The notes under the pieces: generated by a model | Seen by the model: the letters and a program-made list of their open reading frames with translations, nothing else | Databases searched by the model: none | Told to the model about the DNA's origin: nothing | Part shown: one piece after another, positions 12,750 to 22,061 of the stretch | Position numbering within the stretch: the first letter of the stretch is position 1 | Layout: each line of letters begins with the position of its first letter | Assembly: GCF_022832385.1 (NCBI RefSeq) | Contig: NZ_JALHLE010000001.1 | Location: 181,753 to 245,752, forward strand | Direction of reading: 5' to 3' | DNA: 64,000 nucleotides | Source of the DNA: Novosphingobium album (ex Hu et al. 2023) | GTDB lineage: Bacteria; Pseudomonadota; Alphaproteobacteria; Sphingomonadales; Sphingomonadaceae | Translations under genes and position numbers: made by a program

Positions 12750-13634
12750 TTGAGTACGGACATCATCCTGTGGTCCCGCAGAGACCTGATCGGCGCTGTC
12801 GCACTGGCCCTGGCCGGATCACCCGCCGCTGCTGCCGACAGTCTTGAAGGGCTGGAACAGCGGCACGGCATTCGGCTCGGCGCGATGATGCGTGCCGCGG
12901 ACGGTCGGGTCGTCATGGCCCATCGTGCGGACGAGCGGTTCCTGTTCTGCTCCACCTTCAAGGTTTTTCTGGCTGCCGCCCTGTTCAGGAAGGCGCGGAC
13001 ACAGCCCGGCCTGATGGATCGCCGGATCGCAATGGGCGGCATCCCGAAGGTCGGAAATTCGCCCGTTACCGGGTCCCTCCCGGCGGGCTCCATGCTGTCC
13101 GTCAGGGAACTCTGCGCAGCGGTCGTCGAATACAGCGACAACATAGCCGCCAATCATCTCCTCAGCGTAGCCGGCGGTCCGAAGGCTGTGACGCAGGTCT
13201 TCCGGGACCTGGGGGACCGCGTGTCCCGGCTGGACCGCATCGAACCCGCGCTCAACACTGGCTCGCCGGCGGACCTGCGCGATACGACGACGCCCTCTGC
13301 GATAACCGCGTCACTCGGCGGCTTGCTTCTGGGGAACGGGTATCTGGACTGGAAGGACCGCCAGCAGTTGCTCGGTTGGATGGCGCAGGAACGCAATGGA
13401 ACACGGCGCATTCGTGCAGGGATGCCCGCGGGATGGACCGTATCCAACAAGCCGGGGACGAACATGACCGGTGCCGTCAACGACATCGCTGTCGTGCGCA
13501 CACCAAACGGAAAGGCCTTTCTCCTGGCGGTGTATGTCGATTCGCCTTCGGCGGACATTGCCGGAAACGAAGCCATCATTGCCCGAACGGCGCACATGGG
13601 AGCCGTGGCTGCCACAAGAACAGCAAGCCGATAA
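12750..13634 (+). CDS. bla: class A beta-lactamase, Tat-type leader, KPG variant
   Basis: A 294-residue serine beta-lactamase predicted to be periplasmic. The leader SRRDLIGAVALALAG looks like a twin-arginine signal. Class A motifs: S68-T-F-K71 (preceded by Cys, the Ambler 69 position), S129-D-N131 and E165PALN169. The third motif, normally K-T/S-G, reads K234-P-G236, which is unusual and could alter catalysis. Ambler 238 is Asn, so the carbapenemase Cys69-Cys238 disulphide is not formed. The start is TTG at 12750, because GAGGGGAG lies seven bases upstream and it places the RR leader at the N-terminus; an ATG at 12717 is in frame but lacks a ribosome site. Convergent with recA. No ampR-like regulator is adjacent. 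Confidence 0.88.
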   Translation: MSTDIILWSRRDLIGAVALALAGSPAAAADSLEGLEQRHGIRLGAMMRAADGRVVMAHRADERFLFCSTFKVFLAAALFRKARTQPGLMDRRIAMGGIPKVGNSPVTGSLPAGSMLSVRELCAAVVEYSDNIAANHLLSVAGGPKAVTQVFRDLGDRVSRLDRIEPALNTGSPADLRDTTTPSAITASLGGLLLGNGYLDWKDRQQLLGWMAQERNGTRRIRAGMPAGWTVSNKPGTNMTGAVNDIAVVRTPNGKAFLLAVYVDSPSADIAGNEAIIARTAHMGAVAATRTASR

Positions 13635-13640
13635 CACAAA

Positions 13641-13669
13641 ACAAAAACCCCGGCGCAAGGGCCGGGGTT
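13641..13669 (-). terminator. recA intrinsic terminator
   Basis: AACCCCGGC (13646-13654), a 6-nt loop and GCCGGGGTT (13661-13669) form a perfect 9-bp stem. Read on the minus strand, the stem is followed by TTTTTGT (complement of 13641-13647), so it is a good Rho-independent terminator for recA. It can also serve the convergent bla gene. Confidence 0.85.
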
Positions 13670-13692
13670 CTGTCATCGCGAACAGCGCGCGC

Positions 13693-14766
13693 TTATTCGT
13701 CGTCTTCCGCCGAAGGGCCGACCATCATTTCCTCTGCAAGGCCTTCGGTCTGCGCACGGATCGCCTTTTCGAGACGGTCGCAGACTTCGGGGTTTTCCTT
13801 CAGGTAGGTCTTGGCGTTCTCACGCCCCTGCCCGATGCGGATCGAATCGTAGCTGAACCAGGCGCCCGACTTCTCGACAATGCCCGCCTTGACGCCGAGA
13901 TCGAGGATTTCGCCGATCTTGGAAATGCCTTCGCCATACATGATGTCGAATTCGACCTGCTTGAACGGCGGGGCTACCTTGTTCTTTACCACCTTCACAC
14001 GCGTGGCGTTGCCGATGATGTCGTCACGGTCCTTGATCTGGCCAGTGCGACGAATGTCGAGGCGGACCGAGGCGTAGAACTTGAGTGCGTTGCCGCCCGT
14101 GGTCGTCTCCGGGTTGCCGTACATCACGCCGATCTTCATGCGCAGCTGGTTGATGAAGATCACCATGCACTTGGAACGGTTGATCGAGCCGGTCAGTTTG
14201 CGCAGCGACTGGCTCATCAGACGGGCCTGAAGGCCGACGTGGCTGTCGCCCATCTCGCCCTCGATCTCGGCCCGGGGCACCAGCGCGGCAACCGAGTCCA
14301 CCACCAGCACGTCGATCGCGTTCGAACGAACCAGTGTGTCGGTGATTTCCAGCGCCTGCTCGCCGGTATCGGGCTGCGAGACGATCAGTTCGTCAATGTC
14401 TACGCCCAGCTTCTTGGCGTAAACCGGATCGAGCGCGTGCTCGGCGTCGATGAAGGCAGCCGTGCCTCCCTTCTTCTGCGCCTCGGCGATAACGTGAAGC
14501 GCGAGCGTGGTCTTGCCCGAGCTTTCCGGACCGTAGACCTCGATCACGCGCCCCTTGGGAAGACCGCCAACGCCGAGCGCGATGTCGAGCCCGAGCGAAC
14601 CGGTGGAGATCGCCTCGACCTGCATCGTCTCCTTGGAGCCCAGCTTCATCGCGCTGCCCTTGCCGAACGCGCGGTCAATCTGGGCGAGCGCCGCCTCGAG
14701 CGCCTTTTGACGGTCCATCGAATCCTTGTCCTTGCCTTCCTGGATCAGCTTGAGCTGAGCAGCCAT
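13693..14766 (-). CDS. recA: recombinase RecA
   Basis: Catalyses ATP-dependent homologous strand exchange and activates LexA self-cleavage in the SOS response. The 357-residue sequence shows Walker [10 protein letters not shown], the [16 protein letters not shown] segment, Walker [11 protein letters not shown], loop L2 region [20 protein letters not shown], and an acidic C-terminus (SAEDDE). The ATG at 14766 is preceded by AAGGGGAAG. An SOS box lies 77 bp upstream and a strong terminator follows. Confidence 0.98.
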   Translation of the reverse strand: MAAQLKLIQEGKDKDSMDRQKALEAALAQIDRAFGKGSAMKLGSKETMQVEAISTGSLGLDIALGVGGLPKGRVIEVYGPESSGKTTLALHVIAEAQKKGGTAAFIDAEHALDPVYAKKLGVDIDELIVSQPDTGEQALEITDTLVRSNAIDVLVVDSVAALVPRAEIEGEMGDSHVGLQARLMSQSLRKLTGSINRSKCMVIFINQLRMKIGVMYGNPETTTGGNALKFYASVRLDIRRTGQIKDRDDIIGNATRVKVVKNKVAPPFKQVEFDIMYGEGISKIGEILDLGVKAGIVEKSGAWFSYDSIRIGQGRENAKTYLKENPEVCDRLEKAIRAQTEGLAEEMMVGPSAEDDE

Positions 14767-14842
14767 TACACTTCCCCTTTGCTACCGGTCTGACCGGAAA
14801 GGTCAACGTCACGGGGAACGATGTATCGCATTTGTTCACGGT

Positions 14843-14857
14843 GAACAAGAGGGGAAC
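14843..14857 (-). promoter_or_regulatory. alphaproteobacterial LexA (SOS) box of recA
   Basis: GAAC-AAGAGGG-GAAC (read on the minus strand GTTC-N7-GTTC) matches the alphaproteobacterial LexA site exactly. It is 77-91 bp upstream of the recA start. An adjoining inverted GTTCACGGTGAAC (14834-14846) shares one half-site. LexA repression of recA here is inferred from the known motif. Confidence 0.8.
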
Positions 14858-14889
14858 AACGGGAGTTTTCCCAAATTTAATGCCAAGAG

Positions 14890-17307
14890 CTACTTCGCCG
14901 TGCGCGCCAGCACTTCGCCCACCTTCTCGCCCAGTTGCTGGACCGAGAACGGCTTGGGCATGAACCAGGCATTGGCGAGGCCGATTTCCTTGCGCAGCTG
15001 TTCCTCGGCGTAGCCGGACATGAACAGCACTGGCAGGTGCGGGGCAATCTTGCGGATTTCGCGCGCCATGGCCGGGCCGTCCATCGAGGGCATCACCACG
15101 TCCGACACGACGAGGTCGAACTCTCCGCCCTCTTCCACCAGAACCAGGCCTTCCTCGCCATCGCGCGCACTGGTCACTTCATAACCCTGCCGCGTGAGCG
15201 AGCGCTCCGCGACGAGACGCACGGGGTCCTCATCCTCGACGAGCAGGATGCGTCCGCCGCCCGCCCACTGGCTGACCGGCGCCTCTTCCTTCGCGGGCGC
15301 GGCATCGGACAGACTGCCGGGGACCATATGGTAGACCGGCAGGTAGACGATGAAGCGCGTGCCCCTGCCCACTTCGCTTTCGGCAAAGATGAAGCCGCCC
15401 GACTGCTTGACGATGCCGTAGACAGTCGAGAGGCCAAGGCCGGTGCCCTTGCCTTGCTCCTTGGTGGTAAAGAAGGGCTCGAAGATCTTGCCGAGGTGCT
15501 CGGGCGCGATGCCGCCACCGGTGTCCTCGACGATCAGCGCGGTATACTCGCCTGCCGGGATAATCTCGCTGCGCATGGCGCGCACATCGGTCGTGCTGAC
15601 CTTGCGCGTGGCGAGCGTCAGCTTGCCTGCACCGTCCCCCCGAGACTGCATCGCGTCGCGCGCGTTCACCGCAAGATTGACGATGACCTGTTCGAGCTGG
15701 GTCGGGTCGGCGCGTACCGGGCCGAGATCACGGTCGTGGCTGACCACGAACTGGATCTTCTCGCCGATCAGGCGGCGCAGCATCTGCGAGACGTCGGCGA
15801 CGACATCGGGAAGCTGCAGCACTTCAGGGCGCAATGTCTGCTGGCGCGAAAAAGCGAGAAGCTGACGGGTCAGCGAGGCCGCACGATTCGAATTGGCGCG
15901 GATCTGCTGGATATCGTCATAGTCCGAATCGCCCGGCGTATGGCGCATCAGCATGAGATCGCAGGTGCCGAGAATCGCGGTCAGCACATTGTTGAAATCG
16001 TGCGCGACGCCGCCCGCAAGCTGGCCGACTGCCTGCATCTTGGTAGCTTGTGCCACCTGCCGCTTGAGGCGTGTTTCCTCGGACGTATCAGTCAGGCCCA
16101 GCAGCACCGCCGCCTCGCCGAGCCCGCGCACCCCGGCGAGACTGAGAGAAACCGGATCATCAGGCTGGGCAGTGAGACGGATGGCGATGTCACCCGCAGT
16201 GGCAGGGCCTTGCGCGAAGCGGCGGATCGCCTCGGAAAGGGCACGCTTGTCCTCGCGCACGACGAGATCAGTCGGATAAGTCGGCGGATCCTGCCTTTCC
16301 CGTCCTGCCGCACGCATGAAGGCGGGGTTGGCGAACAACAGGCGCCCGTCGCGATCACCCATGGCAAGGCCCAGCGGCAGCTGGCTGAGCAGCGCCTCGA
16401 GATGCGGCACGGCGGCGTTACCGCCTGCGCTGGCTCCGATGCCCTGCCCGGCTTCCACCACCAGCATCAGCGAAGGGGTAGTGTTGGGATCCGGTTCGAC
16501 TGCCAGATCGGGATCGGCGACCGGCAGGTGGTAGAGCACCAGCGCACCGCCGCGCCCGCCTTCGCGCGCCCAGCCGATGCGCTCGCCCTCGTCCTGGCTG
16601 AGCAGCGAGACGAAGTCCTGCCCGGTCATGTCGGCCAGCGCATCGCCCGCCGCACGTTCGGCAAGACCGGTGCTGGCGGCGCGGATCATGCCGTCGGGAT
16701 CGACCAGTGCAGCGACAATGCCTGCCTTGGCCAGCGCACGGCCGAGCTTGCCGTCGAGCTGACGAACGAGATCGCCAACCAGATCGGCCGCGCTCATCGG
16801 CGTTATGCGCCAGACGAGAAAATCGTCCCCACGACCGGCCCGGCGAGCTTCCACCCACCAGCGTTCGCCGTGGCGTCCGGCAATCTCGGCCTCCGCCGCC
16901 CCGTCGCGCCAGACGAGCCGCGTGGCGTCCGCCAGACATTCGAGCGAAGCATCGTCCACCGGCAGGCGCGGCGGCGCACTGGCGGCACCGAACCAGGCTT
17001 CGTGACAGGCATTGGCGCACACCAGCCGTCCGGCCCGGTCGGTCACCGAAACCGCCGTGTCGGGCCGATCGATCGCCGCCACTGTCACCGACCAGTCGGG
17101 CTGCGCGAACTCCGGCTCGGCGGCCGGGGTCGGACGGTGTGAGATCATCCAGGCCAGCGCAGCGAACACCGCCATCGCGGCAACGAAAACCGCCACCAGA
17201 ACCCCATCACCGGAAACCAGCCAGACCAGTCCGGCGCTCAGGATCAGGGCCAGAGCGACGATCAGCGCATCAGGCAGACGCCGGGTCCGGTCCGGCATGG
17301 ACTTCAT
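14890..17307 (-). CDS. cckA: hybrid sensor histidine kinase CckA
   Basis: An 805-residue membrane kinase of the CckA type, which phosphorylates ChpT and through it the cell-cycle regulators CtrA and CpdR. Order: two N-terminal membrane helices (about 12-55), PAS-like sensory regions, a dimerisation/phosphoacceptor domain VAHDFNNVLTAILG (His about 436), an HATPase with EDTGGGI and GKGTGLGLSTVYGIV, and a C-terminal receiver with DVVMPSMDGP (Asp about 734) and MSGYAEEQLRKE. The ATG at 17307 overlaps the DUF2062 stop (ATGA), which fixes the start. With sciP in the same window it represents the CtrA cell-cycle circuit. Confidence 0.92.
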   Translation of the reverse strand: MKSMPDRTRRLPDALIVALALILSAGLVWLVSGDGVLVAVFVAAMAVFAALAWMISHRPTPAAEPEFAQPDWSVTVAAIDRPDTAVSVTDRAGRLVCANACHEAWFGAASAPPRLPVDDASLECLADATRLVWRDGAAEAEIAGRHGERWWVEARRAGRGDDFLVWRITPMSAADLVGDLVRQLDGKLGRALAKAGIVAALVDPDGMIRAASTGLAERAAGDALADMTGQDFVSLLSQDEGERIGWAREGGRGGALVLYHLPVADPDLAVEPDPNTTPSLMLVVEAGQGIGASAGGNAAVPHLEALLSQLPLGLAMGDRDGRLLFANPAFMRAAGRERQDPPTYPTDLVVREDKRALSEAIRRFAQGPATAGDIAIRLTAQPDDPVSLSLAGVRGLGEAAVLLGLTDTSEETRLKRQVAQATKMQAVGQLAGGVAHDFNNVLTAILGTCDLMLMRHTPGDSDYDDIQQIRANSNRAASLTRQLLAFSRQQTLRPEVLQLPDVVADVSQMLRRLIGEKIQFVVSHDRDLGPVRADPTQLEQVIVNLAVNARDAMQSRGDGAGKLTLATRKVSTTDVRAMRSEIIPAGEYTALIVEDTGGGIAPEHLGKIFEPFFTTKEQGKGTGLGLSTVYGIVKQSGGFIFAESEVGRGTRFIVYLPVYHMVPGSLSDAAPAKEEAPVSQWAGGGRILLVEDEDPVRLVAERSLTRQGYEVTSARDGEEGLVLVEEGGEFDLVVSDVVMPSMDGPAMAREIRKIAPHLPVLFMSGYAEEQLRKEIGLANAWFMPKPFSVQQLGEKVGEVLARTAK

Positions 17308-17915
17308 GCAGAGGGATCCGGCGTCACGGGGGTTTTCGGAGAGTCCGGCGCGGTCCCGTGCATCCGGTGGTGCCAGCGCATCCGGCGGGCATGGTGCTTG
17401 CGACCGATCCAGAAGCGCCAGAACCACGCCGAGGCCACGTAGCCGATCGAGGCCGCCACGGTGGAAATCACGAAAAGCCCCACCAGCAGCGCGGGCGCTG
17501 CATCGGACACCAGCCAGTGCGTCCAGTCACCGATCCCGGCGCCGCGTTCATAGAGCGCATAGAAAGTCGAAACATCGGCGTGATAGCCCAGCAGGTTCCC
17601 GATCCAGATCGAACCCGCAAGGATCAGCGGTGTCGTGGCCGGATTGGACAGGAACGTCATCGCGGCGGCGAGCGGGATGTTCCCCCGGCACGGCACACAC
17701 ATCAGCGCCGCCCCGACGATCTGCACGCCGGGAATCAGCGCAAAGATGCCCACCAGCAAGCCCACTGCCACGCCGCGAGGGACGGAGCGGCGGGTGAACC
17801 GGAACAGTTCCTGGCGGCGCGCGAAGGGCGCGGTGAAGCGATTCGCTTCAAGCTGCTCGTGCGTCGGCATCTGACTGTGCAGCCAGCGGCCCATGCGGGA
17901 GAAAAAGGTGCTCAT
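17304..17915 (-). CDS. DUF2062 membrane protein
   Basis: A 203-residue protein with a DUF2062 domain: [22 protein letters not shown], then a membrane segment including [19 protein letters not shown] and [13 protein letters not shown], and a third hydrophobic region ([20 protein letters not shown]). The C-terminus is basic and proline-rich. Function unknown; the family is common beside smpB and cckA in sphingomonads. A longer frame runs through from the smpB region, but the ATG at 17915 overlaps the smpB stop by 4 bp and starts the conserved [12 protein letters not shown] sequence, so this is the start. It is the middle gene of a coupled smpB-DUF2062-cckA operon. Confidence 0.85.
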   Translation of the reverse strand: MSTFFSRMGRWLHSQMPTHEQLEANRFTAPFARRQELFRFTRRSVPRGVAVGLLVGIFALIPGVQIVGAALMCVPCRGNIPLAAAMTFLSNPATTPLILAGSIWIGNLLGYHADVSTFYALYERGAGIGDWTHWLVSDAAPALLVGLFVISTVAASIGYVASAWFWRFWIGRKHHARRMRWHHRMHGTAPDSPKTPVTPDPSA

Positions 17916-18394
17916 CGGTTGTCCCGCAAAATCCTGGCCTGATCGCGCTTCCAGTCGCGTTCCTTGATCGTATGGCGCTTGTCCGCCGCGTTCTTGCCCT
18001 TGGCAAGCGCCAGTTCGACTTTCGCCCGCCCGCGACTGTTGAAATAGACCGAGAGCGGCACCAGCGTCATGCCCTTGCGCTCGACCGCGCCCTGCAGGCG
18101 GGCAATCTCGCGTTCGTGCAACAGCAGTTTGCGCGGGCGCTTGGGCTCGTGATTGAAGCGGTTGCCGTGGCTGAATTCGGGCACATTGGCATTCACCAGC
18201 CAGCATTCGCCGTTCCTGATCTCGGCATAGGATTCGGCGATCGAGCCCTCGCCGAAGCGCAGGCTCTTCACCTCGGTTCCGGTGAGCGCGATGCCGGCCT
18301 CGAACTTGTCCTCGATATGATAGTCGAACCGCGCCTTGCGGTTCTCCGCTACGGTCTTGACCTTGTCGAATGTGGAATGCTGCGGACGTGCCAT
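17912..18394 (-). CDS. smpB: SsrA-binding protein SmpB
   Basis: Binds tmRNA and delivers it to stalled ribosomes for trans-translation. The 160-residue protein has the family core: [56 protein letters not shown], the [23 protein letters not shown] strand pair, and the basic C-terminal helix ([14 protein letters not shown]). The start is the ATG at 18394; the upstream open frame (to 18532) has no family similarity. First gene of the smpB-DUF2062-cckA run. Confidence 0.95.
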   Translation of the reverse strand: MARPQHSTFDKVKTVAENRKARFDYHIEDKFEAGIALTGTEVKSLRFGEGSIAESYAEIRNGECWLVNANVPEFSHGNRFNHEPKRPRKLLLHEREIARLQGAVERKGMTLVPLSVYFNSRGRAKVELALAKGKNAADKRHTIKERDWKRDQARILRDNR

Positions 18395-18473
18395 GGTGGA
18401 GCGCCATGTAGGGATATGCGCACAAAAAGAAAACGGGCCATTCGGCGAATACTGCCTGCAACGAGCCGCCGTG

Positions 18474-18908
18474 TCACTCGCCCTGCAGATAGACCCCGAG
18501 ATGCACCAGCCTGTCCGCCTCGTCGAACTCATAGGCCGTGCAGGTCCTGACTATCGTTTCCGAGCCGCCGCGCGGGTGATTGTACTCGGTCAGTTCCATG
18601 TAGACGTGATTGCCCGCTTGGCTGATGCGATGGAATTCAGCCCGGAAATCCGACGATGTTGCCCACATCGTCAGCAGATTGCGGTAGATGTCCCAGTCCA
18701 TCACCCCCATGTCATGGCCAGTGCGGCGGAACTTGTCCGTATCGAGCATGGCGGCCAGTTCATCCCAGTCCGACTTGTCGAGCCCGCCTTCCCGCGCCTG
18801 CCTGGCAATGCGCATCAGGCAGTCGCCGTAGTCCAGCACCTTGCGCGCAAATTTGCCCGTCACGGCATCACGGTCCGTCCACGTCAGTGCCGCATCCGAG
18901 TTCGCCAT
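18474..18908 (-). CDS. NTF2-like/SnoaL-like protein (paralogue of 43.0 and 45.0 kb genes)
   Basis: A 144-residue protein predicted to have the cone-shaped NTF2/SnoaL fold. It is clearly related to the proteins at 44988 and, less closely, 43027: shared features are a W(D/E)E-like helix, MLDT(D/E)KFxRxG, VMDWxxYRxxL, a GN-V-ExxE strand pair and a C-terminal [17 protein letters not shown]. No catalytic residues can be assigned. Unlike its two paralogues it is not next to a Rieske gene. With the S9 peptidase it separates smpB from dapA, genes that are neighbours in many alphaproteobacteria. Confidence 0.7.
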   Translation of the reverse strand: MANSDAALTWTDRDAVTGKFARKVLDYGDCLMRIARQAREGGLDKSDWDELAAMLDTDKFRRTGHDMGVMDWDIYRNLLTMWATSSDFRAEFHRISQAGNHVYMELTEYNHPRGGSETIVRTCTAYEFDEADRLVHLGVYLQGE

Positions 18909-19111
18909 GCCGCTTCGTTCCCCTGTGGTTCTACTCTTTTCGATTCACTTCTTTCTGCGAGGGCGCGCACGGGAGCAAGTCTGGAAAGCTTCCGTGTCCA
19001 AACATGTACAGGAAATAGATTAAATCCCTGTAACCGGAAGCAAAAAACTGACACACACTGCCTGGATGCGCTACCGCGAAAATCGCGGCTACGCTTCGGG
19101 GGACATGGAAA

Positions 19112-21067
19112 GTGTTGAAATTCATGCGGCCGGTCTCGGCGCTACTGGCGCTTGGGCTGGCATCTTATGCGGCCCCGTCGAATGCGCAGAGCGCGGCGAA
19201 AATTCCGCTGGAGGCATACGGCGATCTGCCGAAAGTGGAAGACATGGCGCTTTCGCCGGGCGGCACGAAGGCGGCCGCAATCCGCAACATCAACGGCGAG
19301 ATGCGGCTCCTCGTAGTGGACGACAAGGGCAAAGTATTGGTCAATGCCTCCGCCGGCACGACCAAGGTGCGCGGCGTGCGCTGGGCTGACGATACGACGG
19401 TCCTCGTCACCAACAGTGCTACCATCTCGCTTGGCCCCTATTTCACGGCCTCCAAGTACGAAATGACCGGCACGATCATTGTTGCACTTGATTCTTCGTA
19501 CAAACCCCGGCTGGTCTTCTCCGGCCGCCGCGACGTTGCCGACACCACGCGCGGCTTTTACGGCATCCGCCACATGGGCGGGCGGACCATCGGCTATTTC
19601 GGCGGGATTGCTCTCGATACGGATGTGATGGGCGCCCATTTTCGCCATGGCCGCACGACGCTTTATGCCGTCGACCTGCCCAGCAACAAGGCGCGGATCG
19701 CAGCCGGACCGCCAGCCGAAAATCACGGCCGCGACTGGCTGATCGATGCCGCCGGCAGTGTCGCAGCAACGCTCGACATCGAAGATCACTCGGGCAAGTG
19801 GACGATCAAGAATGCCCAGGACACCGTGCTCGCAAGCGGCACCGACCCGTCCGGCGACATTAGCCTGATCTGCTTCGGGAAAGACAGTGCGACCGTCCTT
19901 TATTCCATTGAAGACGGCGAAGATGTCATTCACTGGTATGAAGTACCGCTAGCTGGCGGGGACCCCGTCGAGTTCCTGCCTGATACCGCAATCGAACGCC
20001 TCTATATCGACAGCGAGACCGGCCGGCTTCTGGGCTACCGGACCGCGGGTGAAGATAACCGGACAGTGATGTTCGATCCGGGCGACCAGGCCGCGTTGAA
20101 CCGGATATTCAAGGCATTCCCCGGAAAGAACGTCCACCTGATGGACTGGACCAGCCGGTTCGCAAAAGTCCTGCTACGCACCGATGGCGAAGAGGACAGC
20201 GGCACCTGGTTCCTCGTCGACATGGCCAACCGGAGCGCAGTGCCCGTGGGCGATGAGCGTCCGGCGATATGGGGCAAGGATGTCGGACCAGTTTCCAGCG
20301 TCAAATACACCGCCACTGACGGCCTCGAACTGGACGGCGTATTGACCCTGCCCCCGGGCCGCGAGCCGAAGAACCTGCCGATCGTCTTGCTGCCGCACGG
20401 CGGTCCACATGCTTCGGACGAGGTCGGGTTCGACTGGTGGGCGCAGGCCTTCGCCTCGCGCGGCTATGCCGTGTTCCAGCCAAATTTCCGCGGCTCCACC
20501 GGCCGCGGCGATGCCTTGCGCAATGCCAGCATTGGCGAATGGGGCCGAAAGATGCAGACCGACATCTCCGATGGCCTTGCCGAACTTGCAAAGCGCGGGA
20601 TTGCCGATCCCAAACGGGCTTGCATCGTGGGCGGCAGTTATGGCGGCTATGCCGCGCTGGCCGGGGTTACCCTACAGCACGGGATTTACCGTTGCTCGGT
20701 TGCCGTGGCGCCCGTCGCCGATGTCGATCTGTTCTTTGACACCAAAGTCATCGAAAGCGGCGATTCGCGCATGACAATGCGCTACTGGCGCAGTGAATTG
20801 GGCAGCCCCAAGCAGTATGACGAAATCTCGCCCCGCAAGCATGCGCGCGAGGCCGATGCACCGGTCCTGCTGATCCACGGCAAGGACGACACCGTTGTGC
20901 CCTTCCAGCAAAGCGCTGTCATGGCAGATTCCCTCAAGGATGCAGGCAAGCCTTACGAACTCTTCACACTCAAGGAAGAGGACCACTGGCTGTCGCGTGC
21001 AGAAACCCGCAAGGAGATGCTGAACGCAGCCATGGCTTTTGTGCAGAAGTACAACCCGGCGGACTGA
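19112..21067 (+). CDS. exported S9 family prolyl-oligopeptidase-like peptidase
   Basis: A 651-residue serine peptidase. An N-terminal signal peptide (MRPVSALLALGLASYAAPSNA) predicts export. Residues about 30-390 form a beta-propeller-like region, and the C-terminal alpha/beta-hydrolase domain holds GGSYGGYAAL (Ser about 509), the GKDDTVVP Asp (about 592) and DHW His (about 625). It likely cleaves short peptides or acyl-peptides in the periplasm. The GTG at 19112 follows GGGGGA; an in-frame ATG at 19124 would give an equally good signal peptide. Its codon use looks a little less G/C-biased than that of its neighbours, fitting an inserted gene. Confidence 0.85.
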   Translation: MLKFMRPVSALLALGLASYAAPSNAQSAAKIPLEAYGDLPKVEDMALSPGGTKAAAIRNINGEMRLLVVDDKGKVLVNASAGTTKVRGVRWADDTTVLVTNSATISLGPYFTASKYEMTGTIIVALDSSYKPRLVFSGRRDVADTTRGFYGIRHMGGRTIGYFGGIALDTDVMGAHFRHGRTTLYAVDLPSNKARIAAGPPAENHGRDWLIDAAGSVAATLDIEDHSGKWTIKNAQDTVLASGTDPSGDISLICFGKDSATVLYSIEDGEDVIHWYEVPLAGGDPVEFLPDTAIERLYIDSETGRLLGYRTAGEDNRTVMFDPGDQAALNRIFKAFPGKNVHLMDWTSRFAKVLLRTDGEEDSGTWFLVDMANRSAVPVGDERPAIWGKDVGPVSSVKYTATDGLELDGVLTLPPGREPKNLPIVLLPHGGPHASDEVGFDWWAQAFASRGYAVFQPNFRGSTGRGDALRNASIGEWGRKMQTDISDGLAELAKRGIADPKRACIVGGSYGGYAALAGVTLQHGIYRCSVAVAPVADVDLFFDTKVIESGDSRMTMRYWRSELGSPKQYDEISPRKHAREADAPVLLIHGKDDTVVPFQQSAVMADSLKDAGKPYELFTLKEEDHWLSRAETRKEMLNAAMAFVQKYNPAD

Positions 21068-21076
21068 TCCGCCGGG
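21055..21076. terminator. hairpin over the S9 peptidase stop codon
   Basis: CCCGGCGGA-CTGA-TCCGCCGGG is a perfect 9-bp stem whose loop contains the TGA stop. It lies between the convergent S9 peptidase and dapA genes. There is no U-tract on either side, so efficiency is uncertain. Confidence 0.5.
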
Positions 21077-21084
21077 CCATCAGG

Positions 21085-21960
21085 TCACAGCAGCCCGGCG
21101 TGCTCCAGCGCCGCATCAACCGCGTCGCGGGCCTTGTCGTTGCAGGCAACCACCGGCAGCCGCACTTCGGGAACCATCCAGTCGAGCACACGCGACATCG
21201 CATACTTGACCGGCCCCGGCGAGCAATCCGTGAACATCGCCCGGTGCAGCGGGTGCAGCTTGTCGTTGAGGGCGCGCGCCGCGGTCATGTCGCCCGAGGC
21301 ACAAGCGGCCTGAAAATCCGCACACAGGCGGGGCGCGACATTGGCCGTGACCGAAATACACCCCACTCCGCCATGAGCGAAATGCGCCAGCGCGCTCTCG
21401 TCGTTGCCGGAAAGCTGGCAGAAGTCTTCGCCGATCGCCCGCCGGTAGTCGGAGACGCGGCCGATATCCCCCGTCGCATCCTTGATACCGGCGATCCGCG
21501 GCAAGTCAGCCAGCCGGACCATCGTCTCCAGCGAGAGATCCACGATCGAGCGACCCGGAATGTTGTAAAGCACGACCGGGATGCCGATGGCATCATGAAT
21601 ATGCCGGAAGTGCTGGAACAGGCCTTCCTGGTTCGGCTTGTTGTAGTAAGGCGTGACGACCAGCACGGCATCGGCGCCGGCTTCTTCGGCATGGCGGGCG
21701 AGCATGACCGCCTCGGTCGTTGAATTCGATCCCGCTCCGGCGATCACGGGAACCCGGCCTGCAGCCACTTCGATACACACGTCGGTAATGCGCATGTGCT
21801 CTTCATAGCTGATGGTCGGCGATTCGCCGGTGGTGCCGCAGGGGACCAGCGCAGACGATCCGTTCTCGATCTGCCACTCTACCAGGCGGCGGAAAGCCGG
21901 CTCATCAAACGACCCGTCGCGAAACGGTGTGACAAGTGCCGGAATGGAACCGGAGAACAT
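21085..21960 (-). CDS. dapA: 4-hydroxy-tetrahydrodipicolinate synthase
   Basis: Condenses pyruvate with aspartate semialdehyde, the first step of lysine/diaminopimelate synthesis. The 291-residue TIM barrel has GTTGESPT (substrate-binding Thr pair), TPYYNKPNQEGLFQHF, VVLYNIPGRS (catalytic Tyr) and GIKDATGD with the Schiff-base Lys at about 160. The ATG at 21960 is divergent from the lytic transglycosylase; the 101-bp gap must carry both promoters. Confidence 0.96.
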   Translation of the reverse strand: MFSGSIPALVTPFRDGSFDEPAFRRLVEWQIENGSSALVPCGTTGESPTISYEEHMRITDVCIEVAAGRVPVIAGAGSNSTTEAVMLARHAEEAGADAVLVVTPYYNKPNQEGLFQHFRHIHDAIGIPVVLYNIPGRSIVDLSLETMVRLADLPRIAGIKDATGDIGRVSDYRRAIGEDFCQLSGNDESALAHFAHGGVGCISVTANVAPRLCADFQAACASGDMTAARALNDKLHPLHRAMFTDCSPGPVKYAMSRVLDWMVPEVRLPVVACNDKARDAVDAALEHAGLL

Positions 21961-22061
21961 GGACTTTACCCCTGCTGACGTTCAATTATCAGGCCCGTCG
22001 GGGATCATCCCCTCCACGTCGGCCGTAACGTTCAGCGCCTGATAAGGAGCCTTCTTCGAAA

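Noticed and set aside
14935..17142. 735-codon open frame opposite cckA
   Set aside because: Antisense shadow; no family features.
17304..18461. 385-codon frame that seems to fuse smpB region and DUF2062
   Set aside because: Its N-terminal 180 residues are smpB in the wrong frame; the true DUF2062 start overlaps the smpB stop at 17915.
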